A DNA stretch of 64,000 nucleotides from Cristatella mucedo (GCA_009760855.2 WPIO01000003.1:10681001-10745000); one strand, 5' to 3'. Numbered from the stretch's first letter, positions 28,050 through 56,302 are shown. The notes: generated by a model from the sequence alone, not told the origin. Translations and numbers: made by a program.

Positions 28050-29860
28050 ATAAACCACCTGTTCCTCACAGCAGCATTTGCTGGGCTCTTGTGAATTTTT
28101 CTTGTAGTTTGACATTCTCTAAGCGGCAGGTACGCGATATCACATAGAAAACCGAAGCGGGCTCGAAGACGTTTATTCACGCGGACGCCGCAGCGGGCCA
28201 GTGCCCGGCGTCCTCGACCTAACTTCCGGGCCTTTGCCGCCGTTGATTATACACTACTGCCATAAATCGCAACAGTCCATAGTCCAACGACAGCGTCATA
28301 ATCTCAAAATAGCCATATGATGAGTGCCTGTGCTTGCTGACGCTGCGAATTGTATCCCTAACCAATTGATGCCGTTACGAACACGATGGAGTGGCTTCCG
28401 CGTCCAGACAGAACTCGGCCACTAGCGCAGCACTCGCAGCGCCAGCCTCTCAGCCGACGCGCGACGAATGCTGGCGAGGCTTGAACCGTGTATCGCGGCT
28501 GAGCGACTCGCAGGTGCGGCATCGATGCATCACACCGGTACGCCGTCAGTATCGGAACACGGCGGCAACGACGAGCGCGAATATATTGACATAGAATAGT
28601 CCGCCTCCATAACCTAGACGTGTCTGCTTGACAGCAACAGAGGGCTGGTCATAGGTATTCAGCAGCTGTCATTGCGTACTTACTGTACACCAACGGCTCC
28701 TTGGCCTAGAGATCCAATCAGCTGATGCCAACTCCGGAAGCACAGCTGCCTGCCTTTTGCATGGCGTTGGCCTGCATGCGGCTTCGGCCGTAGGTTTTCG
28801 CATAATCTGTGCCTAAAAATTACCAAACAGGCCATACATTATTATTATCAGTCCTAATCTGGCTTATTTAAATTGCCACCGCTTCAGTACGCCTCCACTC
28901 AAGCATATTTAAAGTGCGTAGAAAGATATTTACACATATTTCTCGTACGTTGCTACACGAATGTCTTACTATTACCATTAATGCACCTTCTACACTTATT
29001 TCTCGTCAAGCTCTTGGCTAGCCCGTTAAAAAATCAGACCGTTCTTTCCACTCGCTTTAGAGCAGAGGGTGAATGTAGCGATCCGTACGGCTAACCCTTT
29101 TGAGTTCGCTGTACAGCTGCAATTATCCTTCGTTGCGAGGGCGCGTCTGCGGCGGAAAATGCTGCAATTGGCCGTAGCGCATAACTTGACCACTGACGCT
29201 ACAGTGTTCAAAGAAAAGACGACGTCCAACGAATCAGCCACATAAAACTGAGGGGAGGTCCACTTCGGCAGTCGAGAGACGTAGCGCGGGCATACGCCAT
29301 ACGAGCCCACACCTCGCGAGAGAGGCCGATGTCCGCGCGCCGCGCGCGCGAGCTCAGAGCGAAGCGGACCAGCGGCCCCACAAGCGAGCGTTGCTCGAAG
29401 ATGTTTATCTCGCTGGACGAGCGAGTGGTGAGCTTAGGTGCTGCGAGCCGCAGCTGAAAAATCGCGCGCGTTGAGCTGGAGGAGAAGAAGAAGAGGATAG
29501 CTCCGTACCGGCCGTACGTCCGTCGAGACGGAGCGGGCGAGCGAAGGCGAAGGTCACGTGACCCGCTCTTTATGGGCCGCCCCATTCTGTCGGTTAGCCC
29601 GAGCAGACGGCGGCCCGGGTATGCTGTCAGATGCGAAGCCTGGGGTGGCTGGAGCGGCAGCTGCCACCCATGGTCTGGTAGGTGGGAGCCGAGTCTGACA
29701 ACCAGACGGGTGGCCAGCCACAGAGCTTGCACTGAGCTGCTGCTGGCCACCTGGTGTTTGGCCAGGCTGCGTGACGCAGCCAGGCCCCGGGATGTTCCCT
29801 GGGCCCCCTTTAGGTTGGGGCCACGAACCCTAGACCCCGCGCCACCACGTCGCAACAATC
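28050..29860. other. Intergenic, no gene recognised
   Basis: A segment at about 28490-28690 resembles 6240-6470. 29300-29570 is GC-rich. The 242-codon minus frame at 29208-29936 crosses a dispersed repeat and lacks any recognisable domain. Confidence 0.35.
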
Positions 29861-29869
29861 CTGTCTTCA

Positions 29870-30119
29870 CTTTTGTGCACAGTGTGTGAGTTTTTTTACC
29901 CCTGCGTTTGACGTCATACAAGAAAGGGTGCGGCATCGGCCTGTGCTGCGTCGGCGAATCTGCACCTAGGTGGGCCCCATAGAACTACCTCTTCCGAATT
30001 GCCTGGTGTCGCCATTCTGACAAGACGCCTGTGGCCCAGCAATCGATCACTGGCAATTCAGAAACGATTACACTTTCAGACTAAGGCTTTGTGGTCGTTT
30101 TGCAGCCGGTAACAATAAT
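29870..30119. repeat. Dispersed repeat B, copy 1
   Basis: About 240 bp, from GTGCACAG through ACCCCTGCGTTTGACGTC to a short AAT-type tail, is repeated at 34402-34645 with roughly 85% identity. It ends in a simple AAT-like tail, as non-LTR elements do. The parent element is not known to me. Confidence 0.75.
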
Positions 30120-30604
30120 GTAACGCCGAAGGCTCGGCGGGGTAGGCCGACCGCTTACCTAGCCGTGTAACCTACCGCCTGATGCGTTCGATGCGCGTCT
30201 ACGCACAATAAGCAGGCCGCCAGGAAACGAGCGTTTCTGGCGCTGACCTACTTATCGTTACTAAAGGGGGTCGTGAGTCCGCGGCGTGAATTGGAAAGCG
30301 AGACACAAATTAGGGATTTTACTGAGCTTTATTCGCAACCGCACAAAGTCGATGCACGTCTAGCTCAGCTTTATCTCCACACTCCTCGAACGCTCTCAAC
30401 AGCACAAGCACTCTTGCGGAGGGAATACGTCCCCGCACTTAGGCTACCTAAGTCTATTGAGGGGAATGACCCGAATGAGCGCACACCTTGTGAAGGGGCA
30501 AGCAGAATGTGCATCAGGTTGTCCTGCTCATCGTTCGTTCATGAGCCTCATTTTCATGTTCGTTCTGTTAACTCCTCGAGCGGTCGCTGAGGGAGTTGTC
30601 ACAT
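30120..30604 (-). repeat. LTR-like repeat A, copy 1
   Basis: Starts TGTAACGCCGAAGG and ends GTTGTCACA on the + strand, so it is bounded TG...CA. Read on the minus strand it begins TGTGACAACTCCC, a common LTR start, and has an AATAAA (CGAATAAAGCTCAG) toward its 3' side. The first 360 bp recur at 30819 and 53337. No clear 5-bp target duplication was seen. Confidence 0.55.
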
Positions 30605-31781
30605 TTCCCCCTCTAGGCCTTGTCAACTAAAACTGGATTCAAAAGTTATGAAGACGAAGGTGCTTCTTCAGATGAGAAGACTGCTTTATTTCCTAACGGA
30701 AAGGCCGCTCGAGCTGCCTGTCTTCAATTTTCGCGTTCGTTACCGCTCGACAGAGGGACTGTAGTTAATGTGTTAAGGGAATCGCGATTCATCATAGTTT
30801 CTGAGGGAAAAACACTGTAACGCCGAAGGCTCGGCGGAATAGGCTTCACCTGCCGCTTACCTAGCGACATAACCTGGCGCCTAATGCCGTTCGGTGCGCG
30901 CCTGTGTGAAATAAGCAGGTCGCCACGAAACGAGCGTTTCTGGCGCCGACCTGCTTACCGTTACTAAAGGGGGTCGTGAGTCCGCGGCGTGAATCGAAAA
31001 GCGAGACAAAAATTGGGGATTTTACTGAGCTTTATTCGCAAGCGCACAAAGTCGCTTCGCGTCTTGCTCAGTTTTATCTCCACACTCCTCGCACGCTCTC
31101 AACAGCACCAACACTCTTGCGGAGGGATTACGTCTCCACACTGAGGCTGCTTACGTCTATAGTGGGGAACGACCCAAATAGACGGAGCCCGAACTGGAGC
31201 CTAAACCCTAACCGGAGAACTAGGACACGGTTTCCACCTGTGCGGCAGGAATACTCCACACACGCCAACTCTAGCACTCTTGCGGAGGAAACACGTCTCG
31301 GGGAGCCCGAACCGGAGCCTAGATCCGAGTGAGACACACAAATTGGGGATTTTACTGAGCTTTATTCGCAAGCGCACAAAGTCGCTGCGCATCTAGCTCA
31401 GTTTTATCTCCACACTTCTCGCATGCCGTCGACAACAAAAGCACTCTTACGGCGAGGGGAATACATCCCCGCACTTAGGCTACCTGCGTCTATTGTGGAG
31501 GAATGACCAAAATAAGACGAGGAGCCCGAACCGGAGCCTAGACCTTGACCGGAGAACTAGGGCTCCGCTTCCACCTTGCGGCAGGAATACCCCACATACA
31601 CCACCTCAAGCACTCTTACGAAGGAAACTCGTCTCCACACTTGGGCTACCTGCGCCTCTAGGGGTAAGGGCCCAGATAGACGAAAGAGCCCGAACAAACG
31701 GAATATCTCACCCACCACACCAACTACGTCTAGCTCGCACCGGCTAATCCTTATGCCGAGAAAACACCAAAGAAACACAGG

Positions 31782-31922
31782 TTTGGTCTGGCGGTTAAGG
31801 TGCTCGCCCCGACTAAGGTCTGACTGAGGTCGTGGGCTCGAGCTTCGAGGCATATGTGAAGCGCCTGAATAGAGATTAAGTTCTCTTAAGGCGCTATATA
31901 AATGAATTATTATTTATTTATA
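31782..31922 (+). repeat. tRNA-derived SINE, family 2 (reference copy)
   Basis: The head TTTGGTCTGGCGGTTAAGG (A-box-like) and a GTGGGCTCGAGC B-box-like part are followed by GCATATGTGAAGCGCCT, a hairpin (GCGCCT 31861-31866 with AGGCGC 31889-31894; inner AGAGA/TCTCT) and an ATT-rich tail. The hairpin resembles that ending the resident LINE. Confidence 0.85.
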
Positions 31923-32012
31923 AAATGCTAGCTCGGGCGCGATACGACCGTATTCGGTAGAGTTCACCGAATCCTCCTAGCGCTGTCTCGTCCTGTCCCG
32001 TCAATCGACGGC

Positions 32013-32301
32013 TGTTATATTACTGTGTCTCCGGCTGCAGCAGCGCTAGTGGAGTCTCACGAAGACACGAGCAGGCGAACGTGAGCGGTGAACGAGACTC
32101 AATCTTTATTCCCCCAGCAGGTACATATATGAGCTAGGGGCTGACTCACCACAGATAAGGAAGTGCGTCCGTGGTGAGCCACCGTGGTGGGCTACATCAA
32201 AGGCCGCACCGAGCCAACCGCCCAAACACCACCAACCACCCGCCGTGAGCGGGACACACACCAGTGGCCGAGATGCAACAGGCACACACAACAAGGCCAA
32301 C
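32013..32301 (-). repeat. Possible solo LTR nested in repeat A
   Basis: This segment is absent from the other copy of repeat A: 53990-54000 reads straight through. It starts TGTTATATTACTG and ends CACAACA. On the minus strand it carries GGGGAATAAAGATT. Flanks CGGC and AGGC could be a worn 4-bp target duplication. Confidence 0.5.
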
Positions 32302-32665
32302 AGCCCCCCTCTCCCTCGCTTTCAGAGAAACTAGTCCGACGGCGTCGAAGCGAAGCCGGAGAGAGAAGCCGAACAAAAAATCAAAAGCGAGCATCGCTCA
32401 ACTCTTAAATACTTAGCAGAGACAACGGGGTAAGAGCTTAGTGGTATTGGGTCCGACACCGTCATCCATTTCGGTAAGGAATTAATACCGTCACTAGGCC
32501 ACTGGAAGGGCGCCCCTATCCAGCTTGAATGCCGAATAGGTTCCTGACGATTCTTTTTGGACAGAGTTACGGCGGAGGCTGACAGGTCAGCCAACATCAA
32601 TCAGCATCTCCAGCGGACATCAGACCAATTCTAAAGGCCAAAATGCCACCTCTGGTCCAGTTCTG

Positions 32666-33396
32666 TGTCGCGAGTCGCCGAAGCAGAAAGTTAGCGTTGG
32701 GAAGCCCGCCAAGGCAGGGGGCGAGGGCGTTATTTCGGTATGCGACGCCCGCGACTGAGCATCATTTGTTCCGTGCTTTAGACCACTCTACCATGCGCCC
32801 GAAAACGGCTAGAGCCGACGCAGCAGCACCCGCTTGAGCCGCTCGAAACCGGCCCCCTACCGGAAGCGGTGGGCTTTCAGCGAGGCTATCGGACAGGGTT
32901 GAAACGGCTCGACACCGGGGGGGGGCGGCTCTTGCGCGGCATCGTTCGCTCGTCGCGGGTAAAGGGGACGAGCGTTCTCCGCGGACAGCTCGCGAGGCTG
33001 CCGGTGCCGCAGATTCCCTCCGCCGCCGAGTAGCCACCGACTGCTAGTTACGAAAGTGATTAGCGATCGCCGATACTCTCCGTACCCACTGCTAGCTGCG
33101 TCCGCACCCGAGTGCAGAGACTCGGGCGAGACGTGACGGCCGTCCGGATATGGCGATGCAACGGCGCCACGTCTAAGCGGACACCGGATCGTAGCGTCGC
33201 TCAGCTCGGATGCGATACCCAGCGAGGCCGCCAAGTTCGTTACAGCGATTCCTGTACACTACACTCTCCCACGTCAAAAACAGAAAAGCCTAAGCCTGGT
33301 CGTAGATAAACGCCCCCTCGACTCAGCTTTCGCCGCCGCCGCACAGCGGTTAGCTGCAGGCCGAATCGCGCACTGCGCCCTCGCTTCGTATCGACA
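32666..33396 (+). promoter_or_regulatory. CpG-rich 5' flank of the PX/SH3 gene
   Basis: GC- and CpG-rich DNA directly before the start codon at 33397. No TATA box is evident. A CpG-type promoter and 5' UTR are inferred. Confidence 0.4.
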
Positions 33397-49055
<15,659 letters not shown>

Positions 49056-50880
49056 AGCAGCCAGCGCACAGCGCCTTCGTCTGTGGCGTTTCGTCTGCCG
49101 CGAAGCATGTGCAGACGGCACGGCGCACGAGCAGCGGCTCTGCCGAGAGCCGCGCTGCAACCGCCTGCCCTGCAACAGGCTTAAAAGTGCGCTCGACAAC
49201 CGGCCAAGCTGACAGCAGCCAAGTACCGTCCGACTGGTGGGTGGGGCCGAGAAGGGGAGGGAATGGGTGCTAGCTCTTGGCCTTCTGCTTAACATTATTT
49301 CGATACTAGTGCACATTCCAGGGCAGCCATTTTGACTGCCACTTTTTGCTTTCGTCCTCCAGAACAGTTTGCTCTCACGCTACTTACCTTCGATCGATCC
49401 GGCAGCAGCAGCTTGCTGTACGAAAATTGTGATTTGAGGCTACGCGACTCGGCAGCTGGCTGCTCGAGGTTTGCTCGTTGTCCTTCCACGCTGGCTCGCA
49501 GCCTGGTCTCAGGCTGTGTCTTCCAAAAAGATTATATGGCCTTGGAAAACCTCGTGGTACTGCCGCTCTTCTTGCTTTAGTTAGCTAAGCGCATCCACTT
49601 CCTTGGACAACGCACACGTTGTTGCCTGTGGCAGCGCCGTAACAAAACGGCTGTTGGAAGTCGGCTTCGTTCGCCCACACTTCCACTAGCGACAGAGGCA
49701 AATACAGCATCCCCTCTGCCGCGTGACACTTTACTGCAGCATGAATGCTGCGACCACCATTTCAAGCCACGTCGGCGTTTAGGGCTGCAGAGAGCCGGGT
49801 TCTAGAAGGAAGGTTCTAGAAAGAACCTTCTTTTCTTTTCTTCTCTAGAAGAGCACGTCGTATGCGATTCTTTTCTATCGGCTTATGTGAGGAGCTCGTG
49901 CTGTCGTGCTGCTGCCGTCCCCCCCCCCACATTCTCTCCCACTCCCCACCGCTCCCTTCCCCCATGCCACATAGCTGCACTTGCCGACTGTTGGCCGTGT
50001 TGTAGCAACGTGTGACACCAAATTTGCAGCCATGTGCTGGTTGGAATGACAGTATGGAACGGTGCTAATCTTGTTGAGATTGACCACCTCCCACAGCTAG
50101 GTAGCTGGATGTTCAGGAATTAATGATTGATTTGGTCGCTGCCTCCTGCCGACATGCGTTCGTTTGTAACCCGATACAATGACCACGACCGTAGCCATGA
50201 ATCTTTTCGGTAGGGGGCTCAACGTTGACCTTGAGCGAACCTGGTCAGAAGTTTTTGGAAATGCTAGGTCATGCAGCCTATTTTTCTTGTGCTGATAAAT
50301 TAGCCTGCGGAATGTAGATGGGCTTAAAAATATGCCCAACTTCCGTGAACTAATTGAGTGATTCTATGTTGGAACTCTTATTGGAACAACTTTTTTTTAT
50401 TTCAGCTACCGTTATTTAGTTACTTTAGCTATATATCTTGAGCCGACTAGAACTAGTCACTGGTAGTGCCCAAAGTCGTTAGGATAAATTTTAGTGATAC
50501 CTATTGGCGGTCTATAGACTGCTGTGGCTGTGACTTGTGTAACTTGGCAGCAGATTAGTACGACATCCGTTTTCTAGCTTTTTCGTCAGCAAGATTAGAT
50601 CAGAGCGTATCGACATAGTAACATCCCCTATTGGACTCCTCATCCCTCCTCACTTTACTTTAATGTCCTCCTTCCAGTCTGCCACGACTGACCTCATCTC
50701 GAAGTTCATCTCCTAGGCCTGGGAAGACTATTAGCTCTCAAGATCTCATGCCAACTGTTCGCCTTCTGACACGTATAGATTTGCTATGGCATGGCTAATA
50801 TGGTAAATCTTTACTTAGTCTCAGGTGCTAATGCTAGACCAAGCATTTAGAAGTCAGCATAGACCTTGTAGTCCAGGACT
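49056..50880. other. 3' flank of the PX/SH3 gene, no gene recognised
   Basis: No AATAAA was noticed shortly after the stop, so the 3' end of the transcript is undefined. A small hairpin of AAGGTTC/GAACCTT type lies at 49810-49831. Nothing else was recognised. Confidence 0.35.
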
Positions 50881-50883
50881 TAA

Positions 50884-51175
50884 GCAACCCCTGCCTGGTC
50901 TCTTCGTTGCTGTTTCTATCAAAGACACTGGAACGAGCAGTGTCGGACCAGCTAAACTCGTATATCAAAACTTCAAACATAGTAAGTAATTTTCGGTTTG
51001 GTTTTAGAGCTTATCATGCCACAGAATCAGTCGTGTTGCCTGAGTATAGTGTGCTTCTCAAGAATGCTGACTTATATATAACCTCCCTGCCAGCTCTGCT
51101 GGATCTCTGCCAGATCTCTGCCAGCTCTGCTGGATCTCTCGGCAGCATTTGGTTACATTGACCACGAAGTCCTTA
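50884..51175 (+). pseudogene. LINE RT N-terminal fragment
   Basis: The frame 50907-51161 reads LSKTLERAVSDQLNSYI and FGFRAYHATESVVL, the conserved region just before RT motif A. It then decays. Confidence 0.8.
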
Positions 51176-51317
51176 TTTGAGCACCTATCGTCTCGCCTAG
51201 GCTTCTCTGGCACGGCACTGGAGTTTGGCTTATGTCTTATCTCAGTGTGAGATTTAAGACCATAAATTTCCCTGAGAGTTTTCATCCGAGAAGACTTTAA
51301 AGTACGGATTATTAATA

Positions 51318-51740
51318 ATAATAGTAGTATAAATTCGTATAGCTCACTGAAAGAACCTTATCTCTTTCTAGGCACTTTACATTTGCTGTGTGGGAAAGGA
51401 TATCGATATGGTTAGTGACAACATGCACAATGTCAGCTTGCATAAGCACACAAGATAATTCGCATGGAACCCCAAAAATTCTGTGAGGAACAGGTGTGTT
51501 TTAGCTTCTTTTTTATATGTCGTCAAGTCAGTGGATGTGGTGATACTGCTCACAAGTGAGTTCCAGGCTTTGAGAGCATACGGACTAAAGGCAGACACAG
51601 CTAAACGACTTGGATAGGAAGAGGGGTGGTACAATGCCTGGCCTTATAGGGAAGTAATTCTGATAGGTAGGCTGGAAAAAGGGAGAATGGAGGAAATGGT
51701 AATGACAAAACCGTATTAAAGTTTGCTTACTTAAAGGAGA
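51318..51740 (-). pseudogene. LINE 3' end with C-terminal remnant
   Basis: Minus strand: (AAT)n, terminal hairpin complement at 51340-51380, 3' UTR, then the decayed C-terminal FSPYALKAWNSL frame (51377-51634). It abuts LINE pieces on the other strand at both sides. Confidence 0.75.
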
Positions 51741-52056
51741 GCAAGTGCAGGTCGGTCAAGTGCGAGATGGTCCATCCTTTGGTGACATCTCATGCCGACT
51801 TTTGTAACTCATTAGTTGAAGGTCTCCTGGCATGTGCAATCAAGCATGTACGGTTGTTGAAAAGCTCTGCAGCTAGGTTTGTATGCTGTGAACTTCGAAA
51901 GTGCACATTAGCATCCAGCCTTGCTGACCTTGCTCTGGCTCCCCCTGAAGCAGAGTATCGACAGCTAGAAGACTCCATCAAACGAGAAATGATTAGCTCC
52001 TTACAGCATTTGGGTTCACTGAAGTCGCATTCAAGATGTCTGCTGCCCGATAGGCT
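51741..52056 (+). pseudogene. LINE RT fragment
   Basis: The + frame reads VTSHADFCNSLVEGL and LKSSAARFVC, matching FVTSRLDFCNSLLTGLP of the 36 kb copy. Confidence 0.75.
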
Positions 52057-52165
52057 TAGTAATAATAATAATAATAATAACAATAATGGGACATTAGCAT
52101 AGAACCCTAGAGAACTAAATCTTTGTTTGTGCACTTTGCATGGGCTCCAAAGAATTATTAGCGGG
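52057..52165 (-). repeat. LINE 3' end fragment, antisense
   Basis: (AAT)n followed by a worn hairpin complement (agaaccctagagaactaaatc). Confidence 0.55.
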
Positions 52166-52874
52166 TCCAATTTTGCAGAAAGTTCGTTGCCCCCTCTTCA
52201 GCCACCGTTTGAAGCTGCTTGCCGAAGGCGAACTACCCGGAAGTGCTCTATAGCCTTCTCCCAAAAATATTAAAATGCTCCATATTTCTCTGAAAATGTA
52301 TATGCCCCTTATTTGCACCACCTCTGCCTGACATTGCTCACCAACCAATCATTCGTCAGCCTCAATCGATTGCAGGCTAGTCGAAGAAAAGATATCTTCG
52401 CTCAGATTTCGAGTGCTTGAAGCTGGTCACCGAGCTCGCCGTCCGGCAGGGCTCTTTAGCAAACCTGTTTTAAAGCGAACTAAAGCAGCTGAATTGAAAG
52501 TACCATGAGTATGCATTTCCTGCCGTGCATTGCTCGCACTTGGTGACTCTACCCTTTGGACTCAAGCCAACCCGCCTGAGGTCGGATATATCTCACCCAG
52601 CTGTAGCTCACCTCCCTCATAAATTCGGTAGGCAGTTACATCAAGGCCTCATAAAACTATACGGCCGCCATAGAGATCATCAATAAACGTGCCAGCGGTC
52701 CTCATCAAGCTATAAGTCAGTCATCGAACCTACATCAAAGCGTCAACAGCAACCGCGTCTTTCTCTCTCCAATGATGGATCATCCCTCGAGAATTCGCAA
52801 TTCTCCAACGATGGATCATTCCTCATCACACCAAAGAAATGATTAGCCCCGCCGCCACATCCATGAACGACACA

Positions 52875-52990
52875 TAATAATAAGAATGCACTTGATAAAG
52901 CGCCCTCGGAGAACTCAATCTCTTTCTAGGCGCTTTACATTTGCTGCAAAGGGAAATGCAATTGAATGGTAAGTAATATCACATAACGTT
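52875..52990 (-). repeat. LINE 3' end fragment, antisense
   Basis: ATAATAAGAATGCACTTGAT then aaagcgccctcggagaact and ctaggcgctttacatttgctg: a clean complement of the terminal hairpin with GCGCC/GGCGC arms. Confidence 0.8.
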
Positions 52991-53336
52991 CTCTCCGAAG
53001 CCGCCAACCTACAATTGCCAGAAACCTTTACTAGGATCGTCACGAGCAGAGAGCTAAGCATGACGAGAACGGCTGAGGCGGGTCGTTCCAGCGGTAAATT
53101 TTTATTTGCTTTCGCTTTCACTTCGTTTGTTTTTGTTTTTCTTTGCACTGGTTTCATTTTCGACCACTTTTTGCAATAAAAGATGTTGGATAAAATAATG
53201 TCTGATGAATTCATTTTTTGATGAATGAATTTTGATGAAATCATTGTTGGTGAGATACTTTTGGTGAATCAATTTCTCCCGCCACGATTGCAACAATCGA
53301 CGACGACTGGCAGCGGCGCTATTACGGAATACCAGT

Positions 53337-54365
53337 GTGTAACGCCGAAGGCTCGGCGGAGTAGGCTTATCCTGCCGCTTACCTAGCGGCTTTTCCTAGC
53401 GCCTAATGCCGTTCGGTGCGCGCCTATGTGAAATAAGCAGGTCGCCACGAAACGAACGTTTCCGGTGCTGACCTGCTTATCGTTACTAAAGGTGGTCGTG
53501 AGTCCGCGGAGTGAATTGAAAAGTGAGACACACAAATTGGGGATTTTACTGAGCTTTATTCACAAGCGCACAAAGTCGCTGCGCATCTAGCTCAGTCATC
53601 AGCTCATCTCCACACTCCTCGCATGCCGTCGACAACAAAAGCACTCTTGCGGGGGGGGAATACATCCCCGCACTTAGGCTACCTGCGTCTATTGTGGAGG
53701 AATGACCGAAATAAGACGAGGAGCCCGAACCGGAGCCTAGACCTTGACTGGAGAACTAGGGCTCCGCTTCCATCTTAACGGCAGGAATACCTCACACACC
53801 ACCTCAAGCACTCTTGCGGAGGAAACTCGTCTCCACACTTCGGCTACTTACGTACTTACCTATGCCGAAACCACGTGCGAGCGCCACACACACAACACAT
53901 AAGAAACACAAAATGCTAGCTCGGGCGCGATACGACCGTATTCGGTGGAGTCCACCGAATCCTCCTAGCACTGTCTCGTCCTGTCCCGTCAATCGCCGGC
54001 CAACAGCCAGCCCTCCTTCCTCGCTTTCGGAGAAACGAGTCCGATGGCGTCGAAACGAAGCCGGAGAGAGAAGCCGAACAGAAGACCAAGAGTGAGCGTC
54101 GCTCGACTCTTAAATACCTAGTTGAGACAATGGGTTAAGAGCTTAGTTGTATTGGGCCCGACACCGTGGCCCATTTCGGTAAGGAATTAATACCGTCACT
54201 AGGCCACTGGAAGGGCCCCCCTGTCCAGCTTGAATGCCGAATAGGTTCCAGACGATTCTTTTGGAACAGAGTTATGGCGGAGGCTGGCAGGCCAGCCAGC
54301 ATCAATCAGCTGCTCCTGCGGACATCAGACCAATTCTAAAGGCCAAATTGCCACCGCTGGTCCCA
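53337..54365 (-). repeat. LTR-like repeat A, copy 3 (uninterrupted)
   Basis: About 1.03 kb, matching 30819-32665 without the internal duplication, SINE or 289-bp insertion. Minus-strand order: TATA-like TATTTAAGAG (about 54110), AATAAA (about 53557), end TTCGGCGTTACA at 53337. This suits a long LTR with a transcribed R region near 500 bp. It is best taken as the reference copy. Confidence 0.6.
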
Positions 54366-55370
54366 GAGCTTCCTGGCTTGCTCTTAAGCTCTTGCTCTCT
54401 AACCAAACTGGCGCTCCTCTCTGGCTCACTGCTCCAGGACAAAGGAGTTCTTGCCAGCTGCCGAACAGCTCTCGTTCGCGCTAAAATTAAGCCAATGCCA
54501 GCAAGGCGCTACAAGTGCATTATCGTCCGCCAAGGTACGAGTGACTTCGTAGCAGGGGCTCGCGAACACAAAGTTCGCTTCGACTCGCCGAGGGCTTCGA
54601 CAGCTTCGGGGCCGGCGAATACTATATAATGCGTTAAATGCTCAATAACGCATCGCTAAAGTCCCGTGGAAGCCGCGCCTGTAGTTAAAAAATATATAAT
54701 TCATTTATATAGCGCCCCAAGAGAATTTAATCTCTATTCAGGCGCTTCACATATGACTCGGGGCTCGAGCCCACGACTTCAGTCAGACCTTGGTCGGGGC
54801 GAGCACCTTAACCGCTGGACCAAATATCGCTCAGGCAAGGGACTGCCTAGGCCACTCCATGACGAAAAAGCAGATTAAATTTTTTCGCGGTCCCAAAAAC
54901 ATTCAAAGCCCTGCTGATGTCACAGAACTGTCCGGCACTATAGAGGCGGTCATTGACCGCGGGCTACTCAATCACCCAATTATTAGCGGGCTTCCCTGCT
55001 GGCAAGGAGAGTGCAAGCTATCGTTAAAGACGCTAATACTGGCATTTATTACCCAGTGCAAAGCAAGACGCTTCATAAGGCTTTCGAGCTCCTTAACCTC
55101 AATGAGTCGGCTGGTGCCTCCGCACTGGTAGCCCAGCGAACGAGTAGGCTACGCACAGTCGATCGGTTTTCGTTTTTTGCTACACGCCCCTACCAGTTCG
55201 CGAGTCGAGCGTTGACCTTTGTTCGAGTCAAGCCACAAGCTCTCCGAGCAATCTCAAAAGTAAAGAAAGGTCCAAGCTCGCTTTGTTTCACATTGACGGC
55301 AGATATTATAGATTCTGTCGCTGGCCTGCATCTGAGGCGCTTAGCTGCTAGTGTCCATGAATAGCTACTG
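54366..55370 (+). other. Open frames beside repeat A, unassigned
   Basis: Frames at 54234-54629 and 55011-55364 (117 codons, with QSKTLHKAFELLNLN) have fairly complex composition but no motif I recognise. They may be remnants of the internal region of the element or chance frames. A SINE lies between them. Confidence 0.2.
54688..54826 (-). repeat. tRNA-derived SINE, family 2, minus orientation
   Basis: Complement of the hairpin tail (tatagcgccccaagagaatttaatctct), GGGCTCGAGCCC and CCTTAACCGCTGGACC (A-box side). Confidence 0.85.
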
Positions 55371-55399
55371 TGCTACACTTCGCACGCGTTGGAGGTTAC

Positions 55400-55580
55400 A
55401 TAAAATAAATACTAGCTGATTTAACCCCCTCTTTTGTATAGCGACAGACGAGCCTTTACGGCTATCACGGCCGCTTGCAGTGGCGATGAGGGATCGCCAA
55501 CCGCAGGATTCGAACCCAGGACCTCGGGACCGAGGTCGTGAAAAGCAACCACCTTACCCAGTGTGCCATCACGGCTCGGT
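55400..55580 (-). repeat. tRNA-derived SINE, family 1, minus orientation
   Basis: Complement of the body, the B box (GATTCGAACCC) and the CCTCGGGACCGAGG hairpin; a well-kept copy. Confidence 0.9.
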
Positions 55581-56300
55581 TGTCACTGTATTTGACTTCA
55601 GTCGTGAAGGAGCTGCTGTACTACACTTGTTTGCTAGTTATTTCTGCGCCTGCATCCGGCTCCTTTATCCAAGCTGTTGCAGCACACACTCTTCTTCTCA
55701 ACAGATCACGCACCATTATGTTGTTAGGTGTCGTGACTGGCAGCTGGATTTTGAAATACTATAGAAGTCTGCTGTCAATCTATCGCCTTCATTTCCATGG
55801 CCAACAACCTCTAGGCCCCAACAATACAGTAGCTACAAGTCCGCCTGTATAGCTACATTTAGATTTACTATGCCCATTAGTCTGAATATACCAACTGCCG
55901 CTGTATCGGGATTCGTAAGCGAAAAGCAAAAGTAACGTGTGGACTGGCGCAGACACGCTGCACGGACCGTTTGACTTGATTGAGGCATTTTTGGGGTAAC
56001 CCACGGGTTGTACAAGCAGCACCCAACAGCCATTAACACGTCGGCAGAATAGCTCGGTAGATGTTGCTAGCAGGAGCTCCGTGAGTCACAAGAGAAATTT
56101 TACGGCCAAAAGGATTCGAACTTGAGACATCGAGGTCCAAAAGCCGCGACACTAAACACTTTGCCCCCTCCTGTCGGAAAGATTCGGATTAGCAAGAGCG
56201 ACTCGCTAAGAGTTGTGGGGAGAACTTGATAGTACACCCGAAAGCACGATTGGAGCAATGCGAATATCGTAGCCACAATAAGAGTTCACGAAAACTTATA
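55580..56300. other. Intergenic, no feature recognised
   Basis: Short open frames on both strands; none with a recognisable motif. Confidence 0.35.
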
Positions 56301-56302
56301 AA

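Larger units (their letters stand above)
30819..32665 (-). repeat. LTR-like repeat A, long copy 2 with internal duplication and insertion
   Basis: Shares its length with 53337-54365. On the minus strand the order is a TATA-like TATTTAAGAG (about 32405), then AATAAA within GCGAATAAAGCTCAG, then the TTCGGCGTTACA end, as in one long LTR. The polyA block appears twice (about 31020 and 31345), a local duplication of about 325 bp. Two other elements are inserted: a SINE at 31782 and a possible solo LTR at 32013. Confidence 0.6.

Noticed and set aside
28108-28300. Possible further solo LTR (TGACATTCT...GCGTCA with antisense AATAAA)
   Set aside because: TG...CA ends and one AATAAA are too weak alone; no second copy or target duplication seen.
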